Assembly (NCBI RefSeq): GCF_907163105.1
Contig: NZ_OU015321.1
Coordinates: 62,001-126,000 of the forward strand
Length of the DNA: 64,000 nt
Reading direction: 5' to 3'
DNA from: Cloacibacterium caeni
Lineage (GTDB): Bacteria > Bacteroidota > Bacteroidia > Flavobacteriales > Weeksellaceae
Shown: positions 51,593 through 59,205 of the stretch, piece by piece
Numbering within the stretch: the stretch's first letter is position 1
How the letters are laid out: each line of letters begins with the position of its first letter
The notes under the pieces: generated by a model
What the model was told of the DNA's origin: nothing
Database searches by the model: none
The model's input: the letters and a program-made list of their open reading frames with translations, nothing else
Made by a program: the position numbers and the translations under genes

Positions 51593-52201
51593 TTATTGTA
51601 TGCGCAGACTATAAACCTTTTCGCCTTCTAAAAACATTTCTAGTTCATCGTTCTCTGATACCTTTCCTACACCTTTTGGCGTCCCTGTGAAAATTAAATC
51701 TCCCACTCTTAAAGTGAAGTACTGAGAAACAAAAGCAATAATATCATCTGGCGAAAACATCATCAGATTGGTGTTGCCATCTTGCACAATTTCTTTATTT
51801 TTTTGAAGTTGAAATTTCAAATTACTCAAATCAAAATTCTCTTTTGGGAAAAAATCAGAAACTACAGCGCTTCCGTCAAAACCTTTTGCCAGTTCCCAAG
51901 GCAAACCTTTTCCTTTGAGTTGAGACTGTAAATCTCTAGCGGTAAAATCTATTCCAAGCGCAATTTCGTCATAATGTTTAGGTGCATTTTCTTTTTGGAT
52001 ATATTTTCCGCCTTTAGAAATTTTTAGCACCACTTCTAATTCATAATGCACATCATCAGAAAATTCTGGAATGTAAAAATCACTGCCTTTTTTCAATACA
52101 GCAGTGTCAGGTTTCATGAAAATAACTGGATTTTCTGGAATTTCATTTCCTAATTCTTTCGCGTGTTCTGCGTAATTTCTTCCTATGCAAATGATTTTCA
52201 T
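51593..52201 (-). CDS. Fumarylacetoacetate hydrolase family protein
   Basis: A 202-residue single-domain FAH-family enzyme (acylpyruvase or 2-hydroxyhepta-2,4-diene-1,7-dioate isomerase type). The divalent-metal acidic residues are visible in YELEVVLKI (about 53-61) and GIDFTARDLQ (about 84-93), and the opening IGRNYAEHAKELGN is standard. The length fits the FAHD1-like minimal form, which decarboxylates oxaloacetate or hydrolyses acylpyruvates. It is the last gene of the minus-strand run from the GT2 gene. Confidence 0.9.
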   Translation of the reverse strand: MKIICIGRNYAEHAKELGNEIPENPVIFMKPDTAVLKKGSDFYIPEFSDDVHYELEVVLKISKGGKYIQKENAPKHYDEIALGIDFTARDLQSQLKGKGLPWELAKGFDGSAVVSDFFPKENFDLSNLKFQLQKNKEIVQDGNTNLMMFSPDDIIAFVSQYFTLRVGDLIFTGTPKGVGKVSENDELEMFLEGEKVYSLRIQ

Positions 52202-52222
52202 TTTTTGTTGGATGTTTGGCGT

Positions 52223-52396
52223 TTATTTTATGGTTTTTAAAACTTTAATTAATTTTATTAAATGTAAAATTGATACAGTAATCATTATTATGAAGATGGC
52301 AAATTCTTTTTCAAGATAATATTTTCTTCCAAGAACAATTCCGAAGAAAACCCATCCTAATGAAGAAAGAATATCATAAGTAAAATATTTTTTCAT
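52223..52396 (-). CDS. 57-residue predicted membrane protein
   Basis: An open frame from ATG at 52394-52396 to TAA at 52223-52225. It starts MKKYFTYDILSSLGWVFFGI, followed by VLGRKYYLEKEFAIF, and ends HLIKLIKVLKTIK: two hydrophobic segments separated by a charged loop. It lies in the 212-base space between the exonuclease and FAH genes on the same strand, 17 bases after the exonuclease stop and 21 bases before the FAH start, so it fits the operon. I know no family for it. The two-membrane-segment pattern and gene-like spacing favour a real small protein. Confidence 0.6.
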   Translation of the reverse strand: MKKYFTYDILSSLGWVFFGIVLGRKYYLEKEFAIFIIMITVSILHLIKLIKVLKTIK

Positions 52397-52413
52397 GATG
52401 ATGTAATTTGTTT

Positions 52414-53178
52414 TTAAAACTTACTTCTCAACTGAATCTTAGTCAAAACCTTTTTAGTGTAAAGTGGGAAATCAGCATTTTGAATCCAACCGAAATAACC
52501 AACGTCTTTCGTGAAAACATCTTTCACTTTTTGACCTTTGTATTTTCCGAAAGTGAAAATTTCTTCATTTTTATCATCGAAAGCGATAAATCCTGCCAAA
52601 TCTGCAAATTTATTATGGAATGAAAATTCGCTTAAAGCAGCAATATCATTCGGTAAATCTGCATATTTTTCGATTTGAGCATCCAGAACTTCGAAGGTTG
52701 CCAAAGTATCTGCTTCCGCAGAATGGGCATTTTCTAGAGATTTCCCGCAGTAAAATTGATAAGCTGCGCTTAGATTTCTAGGTTCCATTTTGTGGAAAAT
52801 GGTTTGAGCATCAATTGGTCTGTGTTTAGATAAATCAAAATCATAACCAGCTCTCAACAATTCCTCTGCTAAAAGTGGAATATCAAATCTATTCGAATTA
52901 AAACCTCCTAAATCAGAATCCTTAATCATGTCAATGATTTTCGGAGCCAATTCTTTAAAAGTAGGAGAATCTTTTACGTCTTCATCAGAAATTCCGTGAA
53001 CTGCAGTAGCTTCTGCAGGAATTGGCATTTCTGGATTTACATACCAAGTTTTACTTTCTCTAGAAGCATCTGGAAAAACTTTCAGAATGCAGATTTCTAC
53101 AATTCTGTCTTTAGAAATATTGATTCCAGTTGTTTCTAAATCAAAGATACAGAGTGGTTTATGGAGTTTTAGATTCAT
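52414..53178 (-). CDS. DnaQ-like 3'-5' exonuclease
   Basis: A 254-residue DEDDh-family exonuclease. The catalytic residues lie in IFDLETTGI (Asp/Glu, about residues 10-14), LGGFNSNRFDIPLL, PIDAQTIFH and HSAEADTL (His-x4-Asp). The C-terminal part (about 205-254, FTFGKYKGQKVKDVF and GYFGWIQNADFPLYTKK) matches the short DUF3820-like tail common in these proteins. It is probably a repair or RNA-processing exonuclease rather than the PolIII proofreading subunit. It is part of the minus-strand operon after pssA. Confidence 0.88.
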   Translation of the reverse strand: MNLKLHKPLCIFDLETTGINISKDRIVEICILKVFPDASRESKTWYVNPEMPIPAEATAVHGISDEDVKDSPTFKELAPKIIDMIKDSDLGGFNSNRFDIPLLAEELLRAGYDFDLSKHRPIDAQTIFHKMEPRNLSAAYQFYCGKSLENAHSAEADTLATFEVLDAQIEKYADLPNDIAALSEFSFHNKFADLAGFIAFDDKNEEIFTFGKYKGQKVKDVFTKDVGYFGWIQNADFPLYTKKVLTKIQLRSKF

Positions 53179-53190
53179 AAAATTTATTTT

Positions 53191-53219
53191 GGTAGGGACA
53201 AGTCGCGACTTGTCTTTAC
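53191..53219. repeat. Palindrome GACAAGTCGCGACTTGTC with GTAGGG/TTTACA flanks
   Basis: An 18-base perfect palindrome at 53197-53214, extended on the left by GGTAGG. The pattern recalls GTAGGGACAAG...CTTGTCCCTAC repeats common in Bacteroidota; the right-hand flank is degenerate and contains the pssA stop codon (53216-53218). Confidence 0.65.
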
Positions 53220-53926
53220 ATTTGTTTTTGAAAAATTAGGGAAACGATTATATAAAAAACGATAACCATCGGGATTCCAGCCAATCCTAAAATAGAAATC
53301 AGTAGAATTCCGCCCAAAAGTAAGATAAGTTTTGGGTAATTATCTTTCAGTTTCATCGATTTAAATTTAAGCGCAATCATTTTAATGGGACTGATAAGTA
53401 GCCAGCAACTTGCTGCAATGAGTCCTACTAAAAATACAGGATTTTCAAATGTTCGCCAGAACATTCCCGTTTCTTGAAAAGCGTAATACATTCCGAAAAG
53501 TAAAACGGTATTACTTGGGGTGTTGAGTCCTTTGAAATAATAGCTTTGCTCTTCATCTAAATTAAAAATAGCCAATCTGAGACATGAAAATAAAGCCACG
53601 AAAAGTCCTAAATATTTCAACTGAAATGGCAGTTCGAAATCCATAAATTGATTACCGAAGCCTTCCAATGATTTAAACATCGTTACGCCAGGCAAAAGTC
53701 CGAAACTTACCATGTCTGCTAGAGAATCTAATTGTGCGCCGAGATTAGAATTGGCTTTGAGCGCTCTCGCAACAAATCCGTCTAAAAAGTCTAAAACCAA
53801 AGAAATAATGATGCAAATTGCGGCAACTTTATAATTTCCGTCTACTAAATTGATAACACCGATGCTTCCAGAAAATAAATTCCCGAGAGTGAAAGCATTG
53901 GCTAAATTATTTTTTATAAAATTCAT
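53216..53926 (-). CDS. pssA: CDP-diacylglycerol--serine O-phosphatidyltransferase
   Basis: Makes phosphatidylserine, the precursor of phosphatidylethanolamine, in the inner membrane. The 236 residues carry the CDP-alcohol phosphatidyltransferase motif D-G-x2-A-R-x8-G-x3-D-x3-D, seen as LDGFVARALKANSNLGAQLD followed by SLAD (about residues 46-70), with several membrane segments. Its ATG overlaps the stop of the flippase-like gene by 4 bases. The stop codon lies at the edge of a palindromic repeat. Confidence 0.9.
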   Translation of the reverse strand: MNFIKNNLANAFTLGNLFSGSIGVINLVDGNYKVAAICIIISLVLDFLDGFVARALKANSNLGAQLDSLADMVSFGLLPGVTMFKSLEGFGNQFMDFELPFQLKYLGLFVALFSCLRLAIFNLDEEQSYYFKGLNTPSNTVLLFGMYYAFQETGMFWRTFENPVFLVGLIAASCWLLISPIKMIALKFKSMKLKDNYPKLILLLGGILLISILGLAGIPMVIVFYIIVSLIFQKQM

Positions 53927-54789
53927 GGCGTTTCAGTAAGTTTCAAATTTAACTTTCTTATTTGAAATATCACTCCAAAAAGTGAAAAAAATGCAGTAAT
54001 CATTGTGAAAAGTAAAGACGCTGAAACCGAAATCTCTGGCTGAAAACTGAACCATTTAGACGCTTGTAAAAAGAGCATTTCTCTCACTCCAATTCCTGCA
54101 AAAGAAATTAAACTGAGCACCGAACTTGCCAAAAATACTACTGCGTAAATAGTGAAATTGTTGGTAACGTCTAAACTTTTTAATAAAAATATAAAACTGA
54201 TGACTTGTAAAATTTGGACTAATAATGAGTAGGAGAAAGCTTTGAAAAAAACTTGTGTATAAGTAGAAAAAAGCTTTTTAGTCAAAAAATAAGTAAAGAA
54301 AAATCCCACCACTAAAAGCACAAATAAGATGGGGAAGAATTTGGCTTCCAGCAAATTGAACGAAAATACTAAAATCAATACGCAAATCGCCAAAAGTCCG
54401 CTTAATCGGTCATTAAAAAGCGATGAGGTAATTTTTTTGGCACTCCAACCAAAATTTTTATTCAAAAGATAGACTTTGTATGCGTCTCCACCAATTCCAC
54501 CTGGAATGAAAAAATTATAGAACATTCCCAAAAAATAGAGTTCTAAATTGCTTCTGAAGCTCAAATGGAAATCATTGGCTTCAAAATAGAGTTCAAGTCT
54601 TTTGGTAGAAATAATTTGAGATGCCAAAAAGAGAATAGCAGCCATCACGAGATAAAAAACATTCGTTTTTGCCCATAAAACAGTGACTTCCCGAAAAGGA
54701 ATTTTCTGAAAAACGAAATACAACAAAGCAATGCTAATGAAAATTTTAGCAAAGTTGATGAGTAGTTTTTTAAGATTTACTTTCTCCAA
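53923..54789 (-). CDS. Lysylphosphatidylglycerol synthase TM-like (UPF0104) membrane protein
   Basis: A 288-residue membrane protein with about seven or eight hydrophobic segments and the family landmark GGIGGDAYKVYLLNK (about residues 96-110), plus FAGIGVREMLF near residue 230. Members of this AglD/MprF-flippase-like group act in lipid or glycolipid translocation. Here it is sandwiched between a GtrB-like glycosyltransferase and pssA, which fits a role in envelope lipid handling. It overlaps the GT2 gene by 20 bases and pssA by 4 bases. Confidence 0.85.
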   Translation of the reverse strand: MEKVNLKKLLINFAKIFISIALLYFVFQKIPFREVTVLWAKTNVFYLVMAAILFLASQIISTKRLELYFEANDFHLSFRSNLELYFLGMFYNFFIPGGIGGDAYKVYLLNKNFGWSAKKITSSLFNDRLSGLLAICVLILVFSFNLLEAKFFPILFVLLVVGFFFTYFLTKKLFSTYTQVFFKAFSYSLLVQILQVISFIFLLKSLDVTNNFTIYAVVFLASSVLSLISFAGIGVREMLFLQASKWFSFQPEISVSASLLFTMITAFFSLFGVIFQIRKLNLKLTETP

Positions 54790-55723
54790 ATGTTGTGATA
54801 TTTCTGATGTTAAAAGGTCTTTTTTCTTGAGATTCGTAGTAGGTTTTCATGAGCATGTCTACAATAATTCCTGTGGTAAAAAACTGAATTCCAATGAAAA
54901 TAAGTAACACGCCAAGGATTAATAAAGGTCTTCCGCCAATGTCATTTCCTAAAATTTTGAGCGCCAATAAATAAATATTAACCAAAACTCCCAATGTAAA
55001 AGTGATTAAACCGATATTTCCGAAAAGATAAATGGGTTTAGAAAGGTATTTTTTATTGAATAAAACCAAAAGCAAGTCATTAATCACCTTGAAAGTTCTG
55101 TTCATTCCGTATTTAGAAACGCCATGTTGTCTTGGGTGATGTTTTACGGGAATTTCTGTAATTTTAGCACCATTTAAATGCGCCATTAAACTAATAAATC
55201 TATGGTTTTCGCCGTAAAGATTCAGTTCTTTTGCCGTTTCATTGGTGAAAACTTTCAGTGCACAACCTTGGTCAGAAATATTGAGTTTTGTAGATTTTTT
55301 GATGATGAAATTCGCAATTTTTGAAGGAATAGTTCTGATGGAAGAATCTTTTCTTTTTTGACGTTTCCCAACCACCAAATCGTAATTTCCATTTTCTAAA
55401 AGTTCTACCATCGCAGGAATATCTGAAGGATCGTTTTGTAAATCTCCATCAAGTGTAATCACATAATCACCAGTTGCATAATCGAAACCAGCCATCATTG
55501 CAGAACTTTGTCCGTAATTTTTTTTGAGCTCAATTAACACTACATTTGGATGTTTTTTTTCTTTAATTTCTTGTATGGTTTTATCAGTAGAATTGTCGTC
55601 TATTAAGATGAGTTCGTAGTGATATCCATTCATAGCATCAGAAATTCTGTCGATTAAAATTCCTGCATTTCCTTCTTCGTTATACATAGGAATAACGAGA
55701 GAGTAGAATTTATTTTTATCCAT
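54770..55723 (-). CDS. Family 2 glycosyltransferase (GtrB/DPM1-like)
   Basis: A 317-residue membrane-anchored glycosyltransferase that probably transfers sugars to undecaprenyl phosphate. The GT-A opening YSLVIPMYNEEGNAGIL, the DDNSTDKT and DGDLQNDPSDIPAM nucleotide/metal sites, and two C-terminal membrane segments (FGNIGLITFTLGVLVNIYLL and the following hydrophobic stretch) fit the GtrB/ArnC type. It is a natural partner for the ArnT-like enzyme encoded divergently. I place the start at ATG 55723 because the promoter box at 55764-55771 excludes a longer start at 55756. Confidence 0.88.
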   Translation of the reverse strand: MDKNKFYSLVIPMYNEEGNAGILIDRISDAMNGYHYELILIDDNSTDKTIQEIKEKKHPNVVLIELKKNYGQSSAMMAGFDYATGDYVITLDGDLQNDPSDIPAMVELLENGNYDLVVGKRQKRKDSSIRTIPSKIANFIIKKSTKLNISDQGCALKVFTNETAKELNLYGENHRFISLMAHLNGAKITEIPVKHHPRQHGVSKYGMNRTFKVINDLLLVLFNKKYLSKPIYLFGNIGLITFTLGVLVNIYLLALKILGNDIGGRPLLILGVLLIFIGIQFFTTGIIVDMLMKTYYESQEKRPFNIRNITTFGESKS

Positions 55724-55740
55724 TGTAGCGCTTGATTTAT

Positions 55741-55748
55741 TACCTTTG
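55741..55748 (+). promoter_or_regulatory. -7 box of the ArnT-like glycosyltransferase gene
   Basis: TACCTTTG matches TAnnTTTG. An ATG at 55751 is too close, so the start at 55793 is preferred. Confidence 0.5.
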
Positions 55749-55763
55749 CAATGCAAATTTTTG

Positions 55764-55771
55764 CAAAAATA
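55764..55771 (-). promoter_or_regulatory. -7 box of the GT2 operon
   Basis: The minus strand reads TATTTTTG, matching TAnnTTTG, about 40 bases upstream of the GT2 start at 55723. It is face to face with the plus-strand box at 55741-55748. Confidence 0.5.
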
Positions 55772-55792
55772 CTAAAAAACCTGATTTTTATA

Positions 55793-57421
55793 ATGAATCA
55801 AAATCAATTACTTTCTAGAAATCAAATCTTTTTTCTTTTTGTAGGCTTTGTTTTGGTGTACTTAGTTGGGCTATTTATTCCATTGATGGAAAATGATTCT
55901 GCTCAACATGCTACAATGGCGATGAGAATGGCCAATTCTGGCAATTTTCTACAAATTTATAAAGGAGATAATCCTTATCTAGACAAACCGCACTTGCATT
56001 TTTGGCTCGCAGCTTTATCGATGAAAATTTTCGGAATTAATCATATTGCATATAGAATTCCGGCGGTTTTATGCTTGTTTTTAGCCGCTTTTTCTGTAAA
56101 AAAGATAGCTGATTTATTGTATAAAAACGAAAATCTAAGTTATACCGCTTCATTGATATTTTTAGCGTCTCAAACCATTATTCTTTCTGCACACGATGTA
56201 AGAACAGATGCTGTTTTAACGGGTTTTATTGCGCTTTCTGTTTGGCAGTTTTTAGCTTTTATTAAAACACAAAAAATTAGCAATGTTATTTTAGCAGGAT
56301 TGTTCACCGCATTGGCTTTTTCTTCAAAAGGTTTGATGGCGATTGTGATTATAGGATTTTCGGTATTTTCTTTTTTGCTGTATTCTAGAGAATGGCTGAA
56401 ATTTTTTAATCTGAAAATAATTTTTGCCGCGCTCAGTTTTGGAGTGGGGATTTTACCGATTTTGTACGCGTATTATCATCAGTTTGGAAATGAAGGTGTG
56501 GAATTTATTCTCTTTAATCAAAGTGTAAATCGTTTACAAGCCAAAGGTTTTGAGCAGAATAGTCCTGATTATTCTTTCTTTTTTCACACATTGCTTTGGG
56601 TATTTTTACCTTTTTCAATTGCATTTTACACAGGTGTTTTCGAAAGAACTAGAAATTTGATTAAAGAAAGATTTAAAAAAGTAGAAGGCGTAGAGTTTTT
56701 AACTTTAGGCGGATTCTGGTTGGTGATGTTGGTATTTAGTTTTTCTAAATTTAAGTTGCCTCATTATTTAAACGGATTAATTCCCATTCTTTCTGTTTTT
56801 ACCGCTTCTTATATTTTTGAAATTTTCGAAAAAAATCAATGGAAAAAAGCCAGAGTTTTTTGGGTGATTCAGTTGGTGGTGATTTCGGTAAGTTTAGTAG
56901 GCGTTTTATTGCTCACGTATTATTTTACAGGAATTCATGAAGTGGTTTTATTTGTGGTGAGTTTGTTTTTTGTGGGAACTTTACTGCTTTACATTTTCAA
57001 AAAAGAAAATATGGTGAGAAGATGGGTTTTAGTCTCTTTGCTTTTTGCCATTACCATTAATGTTTTTCTCAATTCACAGTTTTATCCTGTATTAACGCAA
57101 TATCAAGGTGGTTTAAAAATGGCTCAATATTTTGAAAAAAATCAACTTTCAACCCAAAATCTTTTCATGCCGAAAGATTATGAAATTTGGTCTTTTGATT
57201 TTTATACTCAACAAAACACGCCTAGAAAAGAGGTTTCTCTGTTGAAAAAAGGAGATAAAGTTTTGGTGTACGAAAATGATTTACAAAATATTACACAACC
57301 GTATAAAATTCTCCATCAGGAAACGCATTTTAAAATCACTAAACTTTCCCTAAAATTTCTGAATCCTAAAACCAGAAATGAAAAGCTAAAAAAGCTTTAT
57401 TTATTAGAGATATTAAACTAG
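55793..57421 (+). CDS. GT39/ArnT-like membrane glycosyltransferase
   Basis: A 542-residue GT-C-fold protein with about a dozen membrane segments. The first loop carries LMENDSAQHATMAMRMA and DNPYLDKPHLHFWLAALSM, the acidic and DKP-like motifs of ArnT/dolichyl-phosphate-mannose mannosyltransferase relatives. It probably transfers a sugar from undecaprenyl phosphate to lipid A or protein on the periplasmic face. The lipid-linked donor could be made by the divergent GtrB-like enzyme. ATG 55793 is preferred to ATG 55751, which lies two bases from the promoter box. Confidence 0.85.
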   Translation: MNQNQLLSRNQIFFLFVGFVLVYLVGLFIPLMENDSAQHATMAMRMANSGNFLQIYKGDNPYLDKPHLHFWLAALSMKIFGINHIAYRIPAVLCLFLAAFSVKKIADLLYKNENLSYTASLIFLASQTIILSAHDVRTDAVLTGFIALSVWQFLAFIKTQKISNVILAGLFTALAFSSKGLMAIVIIGFSVFSFLLYSREWLKFFNLKIIFAALSFGVGILPILYAYYHQFGNEGVEFILFNQSVNRLQAKGFEQNSPDYSFFFHTLLWVFLPFSIAFYTGVFERTRNLIKERFKKVEGVEFLTLGGFWLVMLVFSFSKFKLPHYLNGLIPILSVFTASYIFEIFEKNQWKKARVFWVIQLVVISVSLVGVLLLTYYFTGIHEVVLFVVSLFFVGTLLLYIFKKENMVRRWVLVSLLFAITINVFLNSQFYPVLTQYQGGLKMAQYFEKNQLSTQNLFMPKDYEIWSFDFYTQQNTPRKEVSLLKKGDKVLVYENDLQNITQPYKILHQETHFKITKLSLKFLNPKTRNEKLKKLYLLEILN

Positions 57422-57535
57422 TGTTTAATTTTCTGAATTTTGGCACTTCCTTTGTTATTAGTATGATAAGAATAACAATAAATTTGTTGTTTAACAAAAA
57501 ATATTTACTTTTAGCAAAAATTTAAAATTAGAAAC

Positions 57536-57955
57536 ATGAAAAAATTAGCATTCGCATTTTTCGCTTTATTCTTCAGTGTTCTTTCATATGCTCAAATAGA
57601 AGGGAAATGGAAAACAATTGATGATGAAACAGGGAAGCCTAAATCTATCGTAGAAATTTTCAAAAAATCAGACGGTAAATATTATGGCAAAATTGTACAA
57701 TTATTACAAAAACCAGAAAATAACAATTGTGTAAAATGTACAGATGATAGAAAAAATAAGCCATTAGTTGGTTTAGAAATCATCAGAGGTTTAAAGAAAG
57801 ATGGTTCAGAATTTACTGATGGAACCATTACAGATCCTAAAAAAGGAAAAACGTATAACTGTACAGTGACCAGAAGTGGTGATAAACTGAATGTAAGAGG
57901 TTACGTAGGAATCTCATTAATCGGTAGAAACCAAACTTGGCATAGAGTAGATTAA
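57536..57955 (+). CDS. DUF2147 family exported protein
   Basis: A 139-residue exported beta-barrel-like protein with signal peptide (ending SYAQ). The family pattern EGKWKTIDDETGKPKSIVEI, YYGKIVQLL, CVKCTDDRKNKPLVGLEII and DPKKGKTYNC is complete, as is the C-terminal RGYVGISLIGRNQTWHRV. The family is common in Gram-negative bacteria; its ligand is unknown. It has its own terminator. Confidence 0.88.
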   Translation: MKKLAFAFFALFFSVLSYAQIEGKWKTIDDETGKPKSIVEIFKKSDGKYYGKIVQLLQKPENNNCVKCTDDRKNKPLVGLEIIRGLKKDGSEFTDGTITDPKKGKTYNCTVTRSGDKLNVRGYVGISLIGRNQTWHRVD

Positions 57956-57980
57956 TCTATTTTAGAGATAAAAACAAACG

Positions 57981-58010
57981 AGACACGTCCTAAAAGATGT
58001 GTCTTTTTTA
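57981..58010 (+). terminator. Intrinsic terminator after the DUF2147 gene
   Basis: AGACACGTC pairs with GATGTGTCT (one G-T pair) around a short loop and runs into T residues. Confidence 0.75.
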
Positions 58011-58060
58011 TTTGTTGACTAAAGTAATAATTGATACATAATAGTTTGATAAAAATTCCT

Positions 58061-58068
58061 TAAATTTG
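58061..58068 (+). promoter_or_regulatory. -7 box of pdhB
   Basis: TAAATTTG matches TAnnTTTG. It overlaps a TTG at 58066 and so supports the ATG at 58090. Confidence 0.6.
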
Positions 58069-58089
58069 CAACTCAACAAATTAATCAAA

Positions 58090-59073
58090 ATGAAAGAAGT
58101 ACAATTTCGTGAGGCTATCTGTGAAGCAATGAGCGAAGAAATGCGTAAAGACGAATCGATATATCTCATTGGCGAAGAAGTAGCAGAATATAACGGAGCT
58201 TATAAAGCTTCAAAAGGAATGTTAGCAGAGTTTGGTCCAAAAAGAGTAATAGATGCACCAATTGCAGAATTAGGTTTTGCTGGGATTTCTGTAGGAGCTG
58301 CAATGAACGGAAATAGACCTATAGTAGAGTTTATGACTTTTAATTTCTCTATGGTGGCTATTGACCAAATTATTTCTAATGCAGCGAAAATGTATCAAAT
58401 GAGTGGTGGACAGTGGAATGTGCCAATCGTTTTTAGAGGGCCTACTGCTTCTGCAGGTCAGTTAGGAGCTACTCACTCTCAGGCTTTTGAAAGTTGGTAT
58501 GCAAATTGCCCTGGTCTTAAGGTAATTGTTCCTTCTAATCCATATGATGCAAAAGGATTATTAAAATCTGCAATTAGAGATAATGACCCTGTAATTTTCA
58601 TGGAATCTGAACAGATGTACGGAGACAAAATGGAAATTCCAGAAGAAGAATACTACATCCCAATTGGTAAAGCTGATATCAAAAAAGAAGGTAAAGATGT
58701 GACTTTGGTTTCTTTTGGTAAAATCTTAAAATTAGCCATGCAAGCAGCAGCTGATTTAGAGCAAGAAGGAATTTCTGTAGAAGTAATAGACTTAAGAACA
58801 ATTCGTCCTTTAGATTATGAGACAGTTCTTAATTCTGTACAAAAAACCAATAGATTAGTTGTTCTAGAAGAAGCATGGCCGTTTGGTTCTGTAGCTTCAG
58901 AAATTACTTACATGGTTCAGCAAAAAGCATTTGATTATTTAGATGCACCAATTAAGAGAATTACAACTCCAGATGCACCTGCTCCTTATTCAGCAGCGTT
59001 ATTCGCAGAGTGGTTCCCGAAATTAGAAAAAGTAAAACAAGAGATTAAAAACGTTTTATACGTAAAATCTTAA
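58090..59073 (+). CDS. pdhB: Pyruvate dehydrogenase E1 component, beta subunit
   Basis: Beta subunit of the E1 alpha/beta form of pyruvate dehydrogenase, which decarboxylates pyruvate with thiamine diphosphate. Typical segments are EVQFREAICEAMSEEM, LIGEEVAEYNGAYKASKG, DAPIAELGFAGISVGAAMNG, FRGPTASAGQLGATHSQ and LEEAWPFGSVASEI. The 327 residues from ATG 58090 match the family. Neither the alpha subunit nor E2 is adjacent, an arrangement often seen in Bacteroidota. It is monocistronic. Confidence 0.94.
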   Translation: MKEVQFREAICEAMSEEMRKDESIYLIGEEVAEYNGAYKASKGMLAEFGPKRVIDAPIAELGFAGISVGAAMNGNRPIVEFMTFNFSMVAIDQIISNAAKMYQMSGGQWNVPIVFRGPTASAGQLGATHSQAFESWYANCPGLKVIVPSNPYDAKGLLKSAIRDNDPVIFMESEQMYGDKMEIPEEEYYIPIGKADIKKEGKDVTLVSFGKILKLAMQAAADLEQEGISVEVIDLRTIRPLDYETVLNSVQKTNRLVVLEEAWPFGSVASEITYMVQQKAFDYLDAPIKRITTPDAPAPYSAALFAEWFPKLEKVKQEIKNVLYVKS

Positions 59074-59090
59074 AACTTTAATCATATTTT

Positions 59091-59126
59091 AAAAAAGCGC
59101 AATCATTTTTGGTTGCGCTTTTTTAA
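59091..59126 (+). terminator. Intrinsic terminator after pdhB
   Basis: AAAAAAGCGCAATC pairs with GGTTGCGCTTTTTT (one G-T pair) and ends in T residues. Confidence 0.85.
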
Positions 59127-59175
59127 TTTCATGTAAAATTTTCTTAGGAAAAAGTATTTCATCTAGAAATTAGAT

Positions 59176-59183
59176 TAAATTTG
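59176..59183 (+). promoter_or_regulatory. -7 box of kup
   Basis: TAAATTTG matches TAnnTTTG, 22 bases upstream of the kup ATG. Confidence 0.6.
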
Positions 59184-59205
59184 CATTTATTTTTAAACTT
59201 GAAAA

